Shown: positions 57,301 through 61,868 of the stretch, piece by piece | How the letters are laid out: each line of letters starts with the position of its first letter | Position numbering within the stretch: the stretch's first letter is position 1 | Assembly (NCBI GenBank): GCA_036744005.1 | Contig: DAINOJ010000008.1 | Span: 38,246-102,245 of the forward strand | DNA: 64,000 nt | Origin: CALCNS01 sp937897315 | Lineage (GTDB): Bacteria > Bacillota > JAAYKD01 | Direction: 5' to 3' | Notes under the pieces: model-generated | What the model was told of the DNA's origin: nothing | Database searches by the model: none | The model's input: the letters and a program-made list of their open reading frames with translations, nothing else | Made by a program: the position numbers and the translations under genes

Positions 57301-58171
57301 CTAATGCACCCTTATTTTGAGCATAAGCAATGGCATCGGCTAAAGTTTTTGGGTAATCGGGCAGCTGTGCACCAAAACTCAAATTGATGATTCGTGATCC
57401 CTGGTCTGCCGCCCAGATAATTCCTTGGGCAATATCGTACATAGAACCAATCCCAGCAGCATCCAAGGCCTTAACGGGTAAAACGGAGATTGGTAAATCA
57501 CCGCTCATGCCGCTGATGCCGAGTTCGTTATTGCTGGTAGCTGCCACAATACCGGCTAAATGAGTTCCGTGACCGATGCGAGAATTGTCGGAATAATCGG
57601 TTACATTGGCACCACGAATGACATTTCTTCCTATGAGAAGGTTTTCGCTTAAATCCTCGTGGGTCACATCGATGCCGGTGTCAACAATGGCGACAGTAAT
57701 TGCAGATGGGTTTGTATTTAATCGGTAGACCTCAGACCAAGCAGTAACGACATCTAAATCATATTCGTCCCAAGCCCATTGTTCGGCTAAACGCGGATCG
57801 TTGGGAGTGGTGGTCAGAGCAGTAGCACGAAAATAATAGTTTGGTTCTACCGCTGCAATTTCGGGATTCCGTTCTAGGTTCTGAATCACGGTTTGCGCAT
57901 CTTGACCCGGAAGCACCTCCGCCAAGAGCGTATTATCAGTGGTTTCTAAGATTTGAACTCCGTCGAATTCCTGTGAAGATAATAATCGCAGGCCTTCGGT
58001 AGGTTGTAAATGAATAATATAACTTTCGGCTAAAGGCAATGAAGTTTCAGCGGGAGTTTGATTTGTCGCTATATCCGTAGGGTTGGCCTCGGCAGTCACT
58101 ACGGGCTGGGGAAAGAGGGGTAAAATCATCGATACACATAGTAACAAGGAAATCCAGCGTCTTCTAAACAT
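45344..58171 (-). CDS. Giant subtilisin-like SLH-anchored surface protease (4275 residues)
   Basis: The ATG at 58169-58171 follows GAGGAGG and opens a signal peptide (MFRRRWISLLLCVSMILPLF). Residues about 45-115 resemble an I9 propeptide. A subtilase domain (about 130-400) keeps Asp164 (VDTGID), His201 (GHGTHLAG), Asn297 (AAGND) and Ser358 (GTSQAAA). The middle holds carboxypeptidase-regulatory-like and Ig-like modules and FN3 domains, including six in tandem that open with D-x-x-x-P-x-W. A Big_2 domain (VQIQPAQSNLALGAQ) and three SLH domains (FNDLSSHWAEN, FGDVQPQDWFY, FSDANNTALWA) follow, with about 80 extra residues after the last. It should be a cell-wall-anchored protease; substrates are unknown. 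The 12.8-kb frame has no break. Confidence 0.9.
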   Translation of the reverse strand: MFRRRWISLLLCVSMILPLFPQPVVTAEANPTDIATNQTPAETSLPLAESYIIHLQPTEGLRLLSSQEFDGVQILETTDNTLLAEVLPGQDAQTVIQNLERNPEIAAVEPNYYFRATALTTTPNDPRLAEQWAWDEYDLDVVTAWSEVYRLNTNPSAITVAIVDTGIDVTHEDLSENLLIGRNVIRGANVTDYSDNSRIGHGTHLAGIVAATSNNELGISGMSGDLPISVLPVKALDAAGIGSMYDIAQGIIWAADQGSRIINLSFGAQLPDYPKTLADAIAYAQNKGALVVAAAGNDASYLNEFYPAALPGVFSVGATLQTKIQAPFNNQYPDILAPGGNIVSTLPNNTYGSLSGTSQAAAVISGAAALLASAFPDQTAAKYKEALLAGRSYVSVGGVSNRILSADVPLSRISGSYSYLDYMELISPIHRNYGEDARLSGVTDIVTYIEDPSKVGRVDITLINTSTQGSEVLLASIAQADIPESGYITTSFDTTVFADGTYYLETFAFETPTSTSYLENDWSNIIIANTPVNNLEIEIKKPDGTPAAGALVTVYYLRNGSGTSNEMDYVELYHAPADMAGKVMVSSSAATAGNQFLVTARGTDPAFFYYQMVEAPANLVLDSSSCSKISLKASLPSATDLGQREALTGAKVSLELLEKSLPFYVNVNAVVDFNESDNETNLLPLAILNADGETEVWVNPGAYNLRIVQPQQKVYFFDYDIAVSGSNLSLTYEPTENEYSVVKFEPEEFGNGTSEKIFSASFTPNLLTDPTEFELPSLAAGESLILLGGTLSGNLKVEYQTYTYTNLPYIYTYQYNFTNRILVPGENLIQQDRAFSAQSTQETDSVHTIGSYTKLNINILDSFGNALNSTLRRYFHTTYPSNIYPTYEIHDTAQTLLASGHVYSLPFGWYIPTNLTPSTLGFSLHYEDGFITEIDAQKSFNIVSAEDPDVTQPPPFAGLDVSVSFENSPYSISWSQIKLIALQTDDNYDETAGTEPILGSHLQLNSYANLINPQTNLPAQPGDSYAAVVFGEIYSSQGPITYCFSQRITLPRLPANLIITPPELFPVTISAPELPLKYSVYHKDTEGYWLGLQLPEFDNPIEQFLLPLGEHIIAAREDQGIQNLDLNRFDLYYLWQKIMVDQDGTNVTFDVNNTASLQVQPKEPNSTEYEPALLAIYPEDLPFSPVFNMAPVSYIYYADYESPTKLLHVTPGSYRLEGVMIRSHMDASWSHWLQKEEPMVLNANTVGTWTLGYPFDDASSEISFVESSRTTFQPEEVIEIQAQISDGSGNRLVGSGINIDWQFGIEASSMMSIQTYDKPAPYFILSNAENQEVLRLYNEPSYWKRLYLWKDMQEGKTYFSSARYLNGDSTFFGTRFSLPKGSLGGIYTLQMLAPAGPDQLLQRTLTFDLEAQHAAPSLQPIKAAFKESTTTLTGTSVALSQLTGSLTYEQEAPIEFSLGTVSADRQFSVEIPSEHLIREGIYILKVKSQSGELISDWSVPQQFLVDRTPPTSVLNPVVVSPDANTVKLNWQAPSIDLGSAIASYQIQRNGQVVTHVINTGSTTEFEYLNTELIENTSYTYEIRAVDAAGNVGSAEAIVITTGTEKDVIAPSIPRELSQTLNQFSVTLTWKPASDNILVMGYKVYRERLVEAAYVAEKVWDTEDAETLTFTEPDLLLGNSTYKYTVTAYDTVGNESLRDAQVILTTRPLLLQQIRWTAARNLNGSLKAKTLSGTAATVEFTLLGDSSRVASVELQWVKQTASDTEEFIHEEVTLTEQLDTSQQGTGVYKGAWTIATDAKQINSAKAILNDATGEGVTRFAERLPLYVAGHLTVTVPENPSRLLDGATLKIWSISTNSGGQMRITGAGEFTFRELMPAADYVVTLTTANQFILSEVAAVEIQGNSTRVLTLTPLYPATVKLKVVNDLNVNLTNAAVEIFDLQSTLLASGSSDTTGMVPRIFDQIGNTLKPGTLIRVSVTPPANLLTKYQELNKMPFTLVEGENLIECQLPARGKATLTGTMTLRSDTSLALVGATVRAYQTINEIETLINFTKTDATGKYSLEIISNLPVTLRMTHRSIAAKDFVITDLIAANTTFIFDYECPMEKTLGVLLYAQEFNEPEYLMEIDWRVAVHVRLRIKNLGTLEKPKNQSYNIYGIQDYLLPIPDGEPGDRIVIEADGVECGMDKQSVEVTLDSNSFATAEIHLKKRGSFSATVIDTMGNLHDGTKRYAQVFRWNGASYEYLDTVNSINSFIRTSLLNQGMYAFVFSWGPLPETVLKDGIWLSARENFPLLKEMMQTPDEKGNSLGFVLEDLELSRVNQTLGTIRLPVPQNVRAGYFRGMPGNGLSFAKDQATPGTILTLRGTYKKVSTDSLKDLKLLFGIPTGATLITDSVSVQRNLGNQDPKIIMRPDAIELNFGATSAELLEGSIYYMVRLPLHSATTEIFAKMWAEYMTYGYNREEINQPSVKMPVVTINAPPEITEPNQEITVGGSASPLTSVKVYDGSELLTETRSNDAGFWTATVVLPDRGSPAHHYLRAEVMVSANIGDTTLPQWPEAAAITVSEITPESVTLTWPSATDDTQLSHYVLNFYDDLGNFLTARSLSPSEGNTSESLKVENLVGDTSYHVSLRAADTSLNWSTELTGSFATPAQDLESPAWQGSAITISTASFSGLKLFWPEATDNNAMKEYRVYVSPAHGSLTRTAILPLTTRQLDVTGLYRGQTYVFHIDAVDIYGNISPLTYTHTVPLQDTVAPTWPLSATIEVAKELDTEVQLHWTPAEDQMQVYRYRIERLVGESWVGTATSYSNSATLPGLAPETEYHLRVLAEDLGYNLSATALECTVSTTAQDRTTPTWPEGAVVSISEKTNTSFVMSWPEAQDMSGIRDYRVLILDEVTQKYNTFNTRERSARMSGYTRSQIIQGYIAAVDTRGNTTPIAQGLAFNVTIAPEDATPPTWPANSAITIHEVAPTLVQLSWTAADDDTMQYLIQAIDGSGAVIRSETVGKSILQWPIGGLLAQTSYTIKVEAKDQYDNTTSTGPSTDITTPLTDNSAPWWPNNPALSVTRMQIGGDGTYYAFFSWSKATDYNLKYYELTAVDEFGIAPSSSPTYTQQPSWHLWSLIPGRTYTVTLVAEDHSGHRSQALTTVVRIPGAEQVTLLEAIDPNINNTPTLVIASEPAKVTYDTEAVHITQVTMQQTDGRKVSFAPVGKFPYVFVPGYGFQFDVEFDKPERVEEVRVHSESGAQVGGSVAPGGAAQPNLGFIALGGQFTGNSNIPGPIYVSTVQTPATFQLAAIAPYSQEAVRSSLPAPWAYAELTEEITTDETAGTTSIHKTGNLSDPRMKIDTTMTFQPLDEHTENPADVARINAGGAPVYDLVWDHSVSTEGTTTTVTVTLSAVVNAEDVKFVDPELMQVLSAAGTGAQVAKKLAITLKGDHILTDGLNLGDLAMTLMGADDLSEYQKSLDDLLNNANGDCPAADVRMYKEQIEFEKESAMWRTVTKNGLSLVSIGLGIAIPGLGFAIGSYAVGKLTEFAIDSEQDEAFADIKKGIDMNDFCKPKKKEFKKELVADPTWILDPSGIAYEVTTDHPIEGATASLYQNVNGVWTLWDATWYEQTNPLTTDSLGRYAWDVPVGEWKVVLNKEGYTQAESASLLVPPPQLDINIPMNRTTLPQVQTVEALPQGRGLRLVFDQYMKISSLQSGVVHLFESTETHNEITGAILAQNAVTDPQDATQSLAKEFYFTTDRLLVENEAVQIQISETTQAYTGLSLLTAYQADLTVHIPVAVSSVQIQPAQSNLALGAQATFAALVQPSNATLTTVTWSSDRADLISVSPTGVVTALAVGQATLTATTLDGGFRASAVINVYVPSPVTEDPESDPAPQPKPPVVVEPQELSFFGDTVLLVIPMGAFPVDLQLQTEQISDPLTTLDKQIFTQASPLFVLQTGGINPTTPLSLTLAYCHVCLLGGDPRLTGIYRQDDENPDLYHYVGGVVDPDAHTVMTEIQEPGTYVILSHDPQFNDLSSHWAENDCGILAARNVLQGTGGGHFEPDRAITRAEFTRLLLNMDRILQVSTQNQQHSMTFGDVQPQDWFYTDITAAAANGWVSGSYGNFRPNQTISRQEMAVMLQNMLGTLLPQVPMTQIQGLFSDANNTALWAQEALTLAVSLGLIKGMDGTLQPEGEATRAQAASLILRCLEMLGQITKPVSQQGILRANSDENLPFEMTDTDGNPIYVLPQNEGVSQQLAALVLSGQTVILEGIWSRESTSALHGRLLKVWSLK

Positions 58172-58188
58172 AGGGGTCCTCCTCTCAT

Positions 58189-58224
58189 AAAAAAGCGCAG
58201 AGCAAGTCAATGTCTTGCTCTGCG
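58189..58224 (-). terminator. Terminator/attenuator directly upstream of the giant protease gene
   Basis: On the minus strand CGCAGAGCAAG pairs perfectly with CTTGCTCTGCG around a 7-base loop and is followed by CTTTTTTAT, an intrinsic terminator. It ends about 10 bases before the ribosome binding site of the protease gene and contains the stop codon of the preceding small ORF in its loop. So either the protease is transcribed only by read-through or antitermination, or its promoter overlaps this short space. Confidence 0.8.
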
Positions 58225-58515
58225 AAGGTGCTTGATCCGTAGAGCAAGTGTTTTTTTGCCAATGAATCCAAGAGCCGTGTTACAGAAATAGTTAGCTTCA
58301 TAATTAATAACTGATACTACCTCAATACTATACTTTTCTTCGTAGCAAGTCAATACAAATTGTGCGCTTTTTCGTAAGCACACATAATAGCTTGTTGAGC
58401 TATCAACTTTTTCAAAAAGTATCACATACGAAGAATCTCCATCACTTGTGTCGGTGTCATTATAATTCAAAATATCGCCCTTTTGTAATTGAGTATAGTT
58501 TATTTGTGTATCCAA
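58207..58515 (-). CDS. Small ORF of unknown function, probably the 3' part of a split gene
   Basis: The 102-codon frame begins at a TTG (58513-58515) directly after a TGA in the same frame and has no ribosome binding site. The protein is unrecognised, mostly beta-like (YVILFEKVDSSTSYYVCLRKSAQFVL) with a basic end. It overlaps the 46-codon membrane ORF at 58460-58600 in another frame; joined by a one-base shift, the two would give a type II membrane protein of about 130 residues with an outside domain. I therefore suspect a frameshift mutation, a sequencing error or a programmed shift. Confidence 0.4.
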   Translation of the reverse strand: MDTQINYTQLQKGDILNYNDTDTSDGDSSYVILFEKVDSSTSYYVCLRKSAQFVLTCYEEKYSIEVVSVINYEANYFCNTALGFIGKKTLALRIKHLRRARH

Positions 58516-58600
58516 TCATAATTATTAAACACATCAAACTAAAACCAACCAAATGTACAAGGATAGGGAGCATCCAGTTGTTTTGTTTTGTTGTATACAT
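58460..58600 (-). CDS. 46-residue single-span membrane peptide, probably the 5' part of a split gene
   Basis: The ATG at 58598-58600 has a good AAGGTGG upstream. The peptide starts MYTTKQNNWMLP and has one membrane segment (ILVHLVGFSLMCLIIMIG) with a short tail ending in TAA at 58460-58462. The segment is followed in the overlapping frame by the 102-codon ORF. It is too short for most gene callers. It could be a genuine small membrane protein or the anchor of the interrupted gene. Confidence 0.45.
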   Translation of the reverse strand: MYTTKQNNWMLPILVHLVGFSLMCLIIMIGYTNKLYSITKGRYFEL

Positions 58601-58630
58601 TTTAAACCACCTTCTTTTAGTGTTCTTCGG

Positions 58631-58850
58631 TTAATAAAGAGGTATTGTGTGAAGAACTCCATAACAAGTTTTTGTGACCGGAGTCCCTGTGAACGGTACC
58701 CCATCAATAGTCCATGAAACCTTCAAGGTTTAGGTTTGACCACTTATTACGCTGTGATTTTCGCGATAACCAAGTAGGAAGTTGCAGAGCCCGACCAAGA
58801 TTCGCCTCTTATAATAGTAAACGGAGGAAGAGGGTGTTTCCGGGCACTGG
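58631..58850 (-). pseudogene. Decayed remnant of a secreted-type coding sequence
   Basis: No intact gene lies between the anti-sigma gene and the small membrane ORF, but the minus strand keeps coding-like pieces in three frames: NPVPGNT, then PPFTIIRGESWSGSATSY and LVIAKIT, then, after a one-base shift, SGQT, an in-frame TAA at 58730-58732 and TLKVSWTIDGVPFTGTPV. The TAA would be a CAA (Gln) with one transition. The pieces read as an extracellular beta domain. This is a reading by eye, so the assignment as a degraded gene is tentative. Confidence 0.35.
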
Positions 58851-58865
58851 ATTAAAATATTTTCT

Positions 58866-59573
58866 CTATTTTTTTACAGCTACCTGTTTCAAGCTCTCTG
58901 CGATGCGTATAATCACAGATTTATCTAAATCACTGTTCACCATAAAGACCATGGTGTTTCTTCTATCCATCCAGATCAGAATGTTGGTGTTGGACCCTTC
59001 ATCAGCACGATAAAAATCTGCCTTGATCCCGTCAACTGTTACTTCTTCCCGTAAACTCTCGACATTTTTTGCAATAAGTTCGGTATGAGTGCCCTCATTA
59101 GCCTTATAATACTCAATGACAATTCCACTTTGGCTATTTTGCTTTTGGTACAAACGCCCGTGCGACATTTCGTCTGCGTATTCATAAACCTGCTCAAAAC
59201 CCTCCGGTAACCAGGTTGGGTCATAGTGTGGCAGTGCGCCAGTTTCGTCTTGACCCCAAAATCGATAGATGATGCTGTTCTCATATACTTCACGAATCCA
59301 ACTGAACACTATTTCACGGGCATCGGCATCAATGGTGAGCCAAACACTTGAAGTGATTATTAACGCTAAGAACACCGAAGCAATGTGCCGGGTCACTCTT
59401 TGCCTTTTATAAACGAGACTTGCTTTTAACCTAACCCGCTCCATTTTGTTTTGAAATTCGTCCGAAAACTCATTCTCACAATCTAAAGGATTGGGCAAGG
59501 AGTTTAACATAGCAGTGCGAACCGACCGTGCCGCTTTGCTTAATACTTCATCTGTTAGAGTCATACTCCTCAA
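58866..59573 (-). CDS. Membrane anti-sigma-like protein with DUF4367-type sensor domain
   Basis: The 235-residue protein has a cytoplasmic part of about 60 residues, one membrane segment (IASVFLALIITSSVWLTI), and an outside domain of about 150 residues (DPTWLPEGFEQVYEY, YKANEGTHTELIAKNVESLREEVTV, ILIWMDRRNTMVFMV) like the DUF4367 domains found next to ECF sigma factors in Clostridia. It starts at a TTG (59571-59573) overlapping the sigma stop codon, ten bases after AAGGAGG; an ATG three codons further is an alternative. It would hold the sigma factor inactive until a surface signal comes, but its partner gene is interrupted. Confidence 0.72.
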   Translation of the reverse strand: MRSMTLTDEVLSKAARSVRTAMLNSLPNPLDCENEFSDEFQNKMERVRLKASLVYKRQRVTRHIASVFLALIITSSVWLTIDADAREIVFSWIREVYENSIIYRFWGQDETGALPHYDPTWLPEGFEQVYEYADEMSHGRLYQKQNSQSGIVIEYYKANEGTHTELIAKNVESLREEVTVDGIKADFYRADEGSNTNILIWMDRRNTMVFMVNSDLDKSVIIRIAESLKQVAVKK

Positions 59574-60091
59574 TTTGGGTCATCCTCCTTTTCCATCTGT
59601 TCCCGTAAAGACTCCTTGGCACGCCAAAGCAATTTCTGTACAGAGCCACGTTTCATGCTTAACATCTTGGCGATTTCCTTGGTATTGAAACCGTTATCAT
59701 AATGCAGCAGTAGAATTTCACGATATCGCGCCGGAAGCACCGCCATGGCATCGGCAACCCCACTGTCACCGGGTAGCGGGATTGGTATGCCGGCAATGGT
59801 ATCTTCGAAGTCGATGTCTACGATTTTTGAATTGGCTCGTATAATGTCGATTGCTTTTCTCTATACTATGATAACGATGTAGGAGCGCGTTTTCGGACAC
59901 TTCACTTCGGAAATTTTTTTGAGATTTTCTATGATGGACAGAAATGCCTGATGTACAGCATCTTCAGCAGAGTGAGGGTTGTTGAGAATTCGCATCGCCA
60001 CATGATACATCAGTCCGCGATACTGAAAATAGAGTTGTTCAAACTTACTTCTCTCTTCTTCGCTTTCAATGGCTTGTAAATAGATTAGCAA
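59570..60091 (-). pseudogene. ECF-type sigma factor interrupted by an in-frame TAG
   Basis: The frame starts at a TTG (60089-60091) with GGGGGGAGG upstream and a TATAAT at 60110-60115. Residues 1-76 form sigma region 2 (FEQLYFQYRGLMYHVAMRIL, SAEDAVHQAFLSIIENL). A TAG at 59861-59863 follows SYIVIIV, and the same frame continues with RKAIDIIRANSK and a complete region 4 (LPARYREILLLHYDNGFNTKEIAKML, QKLLWRAKESLREQ) to the TGA at 59570-59572, 173 codons in all, normal for an ECF factor. A single base change from CAG or GAG would explain the stop. Read-through or a sequencing error are the alternatives. Confidence 0.85.
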
Positions 60092-60486
60092 ATGTCCTCC
60101 CCCCGGTTCATTATACCTATATTAGTAATAATTATTGTCACTTATTCGCGTATTCTGTGCAAGCGAATTATTCTCCTGCATTGCCTAATAATAGATACGA
60201 ACAAAGAGCTACAAAAATCGGGGTCGGATGAAAAAATCCCCCTTTCTTCATTTACCACTCATTGTAGTAAACAAAGAAAGAGGGGTAATCGGGCATTGAA
60301 GAAGTTTTTTTACTTCAAAGTCGCTTGTCTAGAATCAACGTTTGGAAAATTACTTTCACCATTAAAGCTTACTTCTACTTTTCTTCGATTCCATTCGGAG
60401 AAAGCTTGTTCTACTTTCAGTTTCTTATACGGAAGCAATAATGCGACCAAAATTATTCTTTTCTCGGACACCATCATACACCATAA
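60092..60486 (-). other. Intergenic region with terminator; no convincing gene
   Basis: This 395-bp gap lies between asnA and the sigma remnant. On the minus strand a bulged stem (CTTTCTT and AAGAAAG flanked by CCCC/GGGG, 60238-60285) is followed by ATTTTTTC, an intrinsic terminator that can end the asnA transcript. Between it and asnA a 55-codon frame (60310-60477, beginning MMVSEKRIILVALL) has no good ribosome binding site and is not called. Near the sigma end a TATAAT (60110-60115, minus) is a likely -10 box for the sigma gene, with a poorly spaced TGACAA upstream. Confidence 0.55.
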
Positions 60487-61482
60487 CTACAACAACCTCA
60501 CACCTAAACGCCGGCACTGTTCTCGAGTCTCCTCAGGCCATATACCAACCTGAACTTCGCCGATATGTGCCTTCTGTAAGAAATACATGCACATGCGTGA
60601 TTGTCCAATTCCTCCTCCAACAGTGCTTGGCAGACTCCCTTGAACAACAGCCTGATGGTAGAAAAGATTCTGCTTCTCTTCTTGCTTTTTTACACTCAAT
60701 TGCCAAAGCAAAGACTCTTTATCTACTCTGATCCCCATGGATGACATTTCTAAGGCAATGTCTAACGTTGGAAAGTAAAAAAGCAAGTCACCATTGAGCT
60801 TCCAGTCGTCGTAATCTGCTGCCCTTTGGTCATGGCTTAGGCCATTGGTCAATGCACCCCCAATTTGCATGAGGAAAACCGCACCGAACTCGTGAGTAAT
60901 GGCCAACTCTCGTTCTTTCGCATCTTTATCTGGATACAGTTTCAACAACTCTTCTGTCGTAATAAAGAAAATCTCATCCGGTAGAGGATTGCATATAAAG
61001 GGATAAAGTTTTTCTAAATACAACTCCGTATCTAAAAAGACTCGGTATATTTCTCTAACAATTCTTTTGAGTGTTTCTAAGTTTCTCTCCCCGGGGCAAA
61101 GAATTCTTTCCCAATCCCATTGATCTACATAGATAGAATGGATATTATCGGTCGTTTCATCTCTTCGTATTGCATTCATATCCGTGTATAGACCTGTATT
61201 GCGATCAAAGCCATATTGGTGTAAGGCATACCGTTTCCACTTCGCTAACGATTGTACGATTTCTACGGATGTCTTTCGATCCGATAAATCAAATGCCACC
61301 CGTCGTTCTGTGCCGCTCAACTCGTCATTGAGCCCGCTTTCGGGAAAAACCATAAGCGGTGCTGACACGCGTATTAAAGATAAACGGTCTGCTAAACGGT
61401 TTTCGAAAAAATCTTTGATTTTTTTAATCGCTGTTTGAGTTTCAAGTAGAGATAATTTGCTGCTGTACCCTTGAGGAATCAT
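60487..61482 (-). CDS. asnA: Aspartate-ammonia ligase (asparagine synthetase A)
   Basis: AsnA makes asparagine from aspartate, ammonia and ATP and is related to class II aminoacyl-tRNA synthetases. The protein of 331 residues, near the 330 of E. coli AsnA, contains RVSAPLMV, GTERRVAFDL, SIYVDQWDWE, EFGAVFLMQIGG, HDQRAADYDDW and the C-terminal GGGIGQSRMCM motif 3 arginine. I chose the ATG at 61480-61482 after GGGAGG; earlier in-frame starts would run into the leader. It sits behind a T-box riboswitch. Confidence 0.95.
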   Translation of the reverse strand: MIPQGYSSKLSLLETQTAIKKIKDFFENRLADRLSLIRVSAPLMVFPESGLNDELSGTERRVAFDLSDRKTSVEIVQSLAKWKRYALHQYGFDRNTGLYTDMNAIRRDETTDNIHSIYVDQWDWERILCPGERNLETLKRIVREIYRVFLDTELYLEKLYPFICNPLPDEIFFITTEELLKLYPDKDAKERELAITHEFGAVFLMQIGGALTNGLSHDQRAADYDDWKLNGDLLFYFPTLDIALEMSSMGIRVDKESLLWQLSVKKQEEKQNLFYHQAVVQGSLPSTVGGGIGQSRMCMYFLQKAHIGEVQVGIWPEETREQCRRLGVRLL

Positions 61483-61525
61483 CGAACCTCCCATGTGTAA
61501 CCACTCACTTTCTATAATAGAATAA

Positions 61526-61820
61526 AAAAGAACTTCCATCGCCCGATGAAGGGACGAAGAAGTTCTGTTCGTGGTGCCACCCTTTTTAGTATGTAATCAT
61601 ACTCTCTTAGGTACTATCATACCTTAAGCCGCTTTATCGCTCGGATGCGTCCCAGTCTACTCTGCTAATGCTAGCATTTTGGTGGTAAGCTCTCAGATGT
61701 TCTTGGGGTATACACCGACAATAGGATCTCAGCATTCCTATTTCTCTGTAGTCGGTTCTATATACCTTACTCTTCTGATCATTGCTTTGCATGATGTAAT
61801 TAATTCATACTTTGAGGTTT
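61526..61820 (-). ncRNA. T-box riboswitch, probable asparagine (AAC) specifier
   Basis: On the minus strand the T-box motif AGGGTGGCACCAC (61571-61584) is followed by a terminator stem of AGAACTTC with GAAGTTCT and a T run. Upstream, stem I can be drawn: base helix TCAGA/TCTGA, then GGTATA/TATACC, CCGAC/GTCGG and ATAGGA/TCCTAT. The specifier-loop position just before the 3' base helix reads AAC followed by A at 61699-61701, a codon for asparagine and in agreement with asnA. Uncharged tRNA-Asn should thus favour antitermination and asnA expression. Confidence 0.93.
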
Positions 61821-61826
61821 TACGAC

Positions 61827-61854
61827 ATTGTAGCATGTTTTCACAATATGTCAA
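61827..61854 (-). promoter_or_regulatory. Promoter for the asnA T-box leader
   Basis: Minus strand TTGACA (61849-61854, perfect -35) and TACAAT (61827-61832, -10) are separated by 16 bases. It begins 15 bp after the ABC-F stop codon, so asnA has its own transcription start. Confidence 0.8.
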
Positions 61855-61868
61855 GACTTTCTTTTTCC

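Noticed and set aside
46500..57500. Short plus-strand open frames opposite the giant protease gene
   Set aside because: They lack ribosome binding sites and family features and are antisense shadows of a long coding frame.
59861..59863. TAG as a pyrrolysine or other recoded codon in the sigma factor
   Set aside because: No Pyl genes are visible, ECF factors are not known to use it, and a functional RF1 gene is present; a nonsense mutation is simpler.
60310..60477. 55-codon ORF on the minus strand after asnA
   Set aside because: There is no ribosome binding site before its ATG codons and no family resemblance; it is noted only in the gap description.
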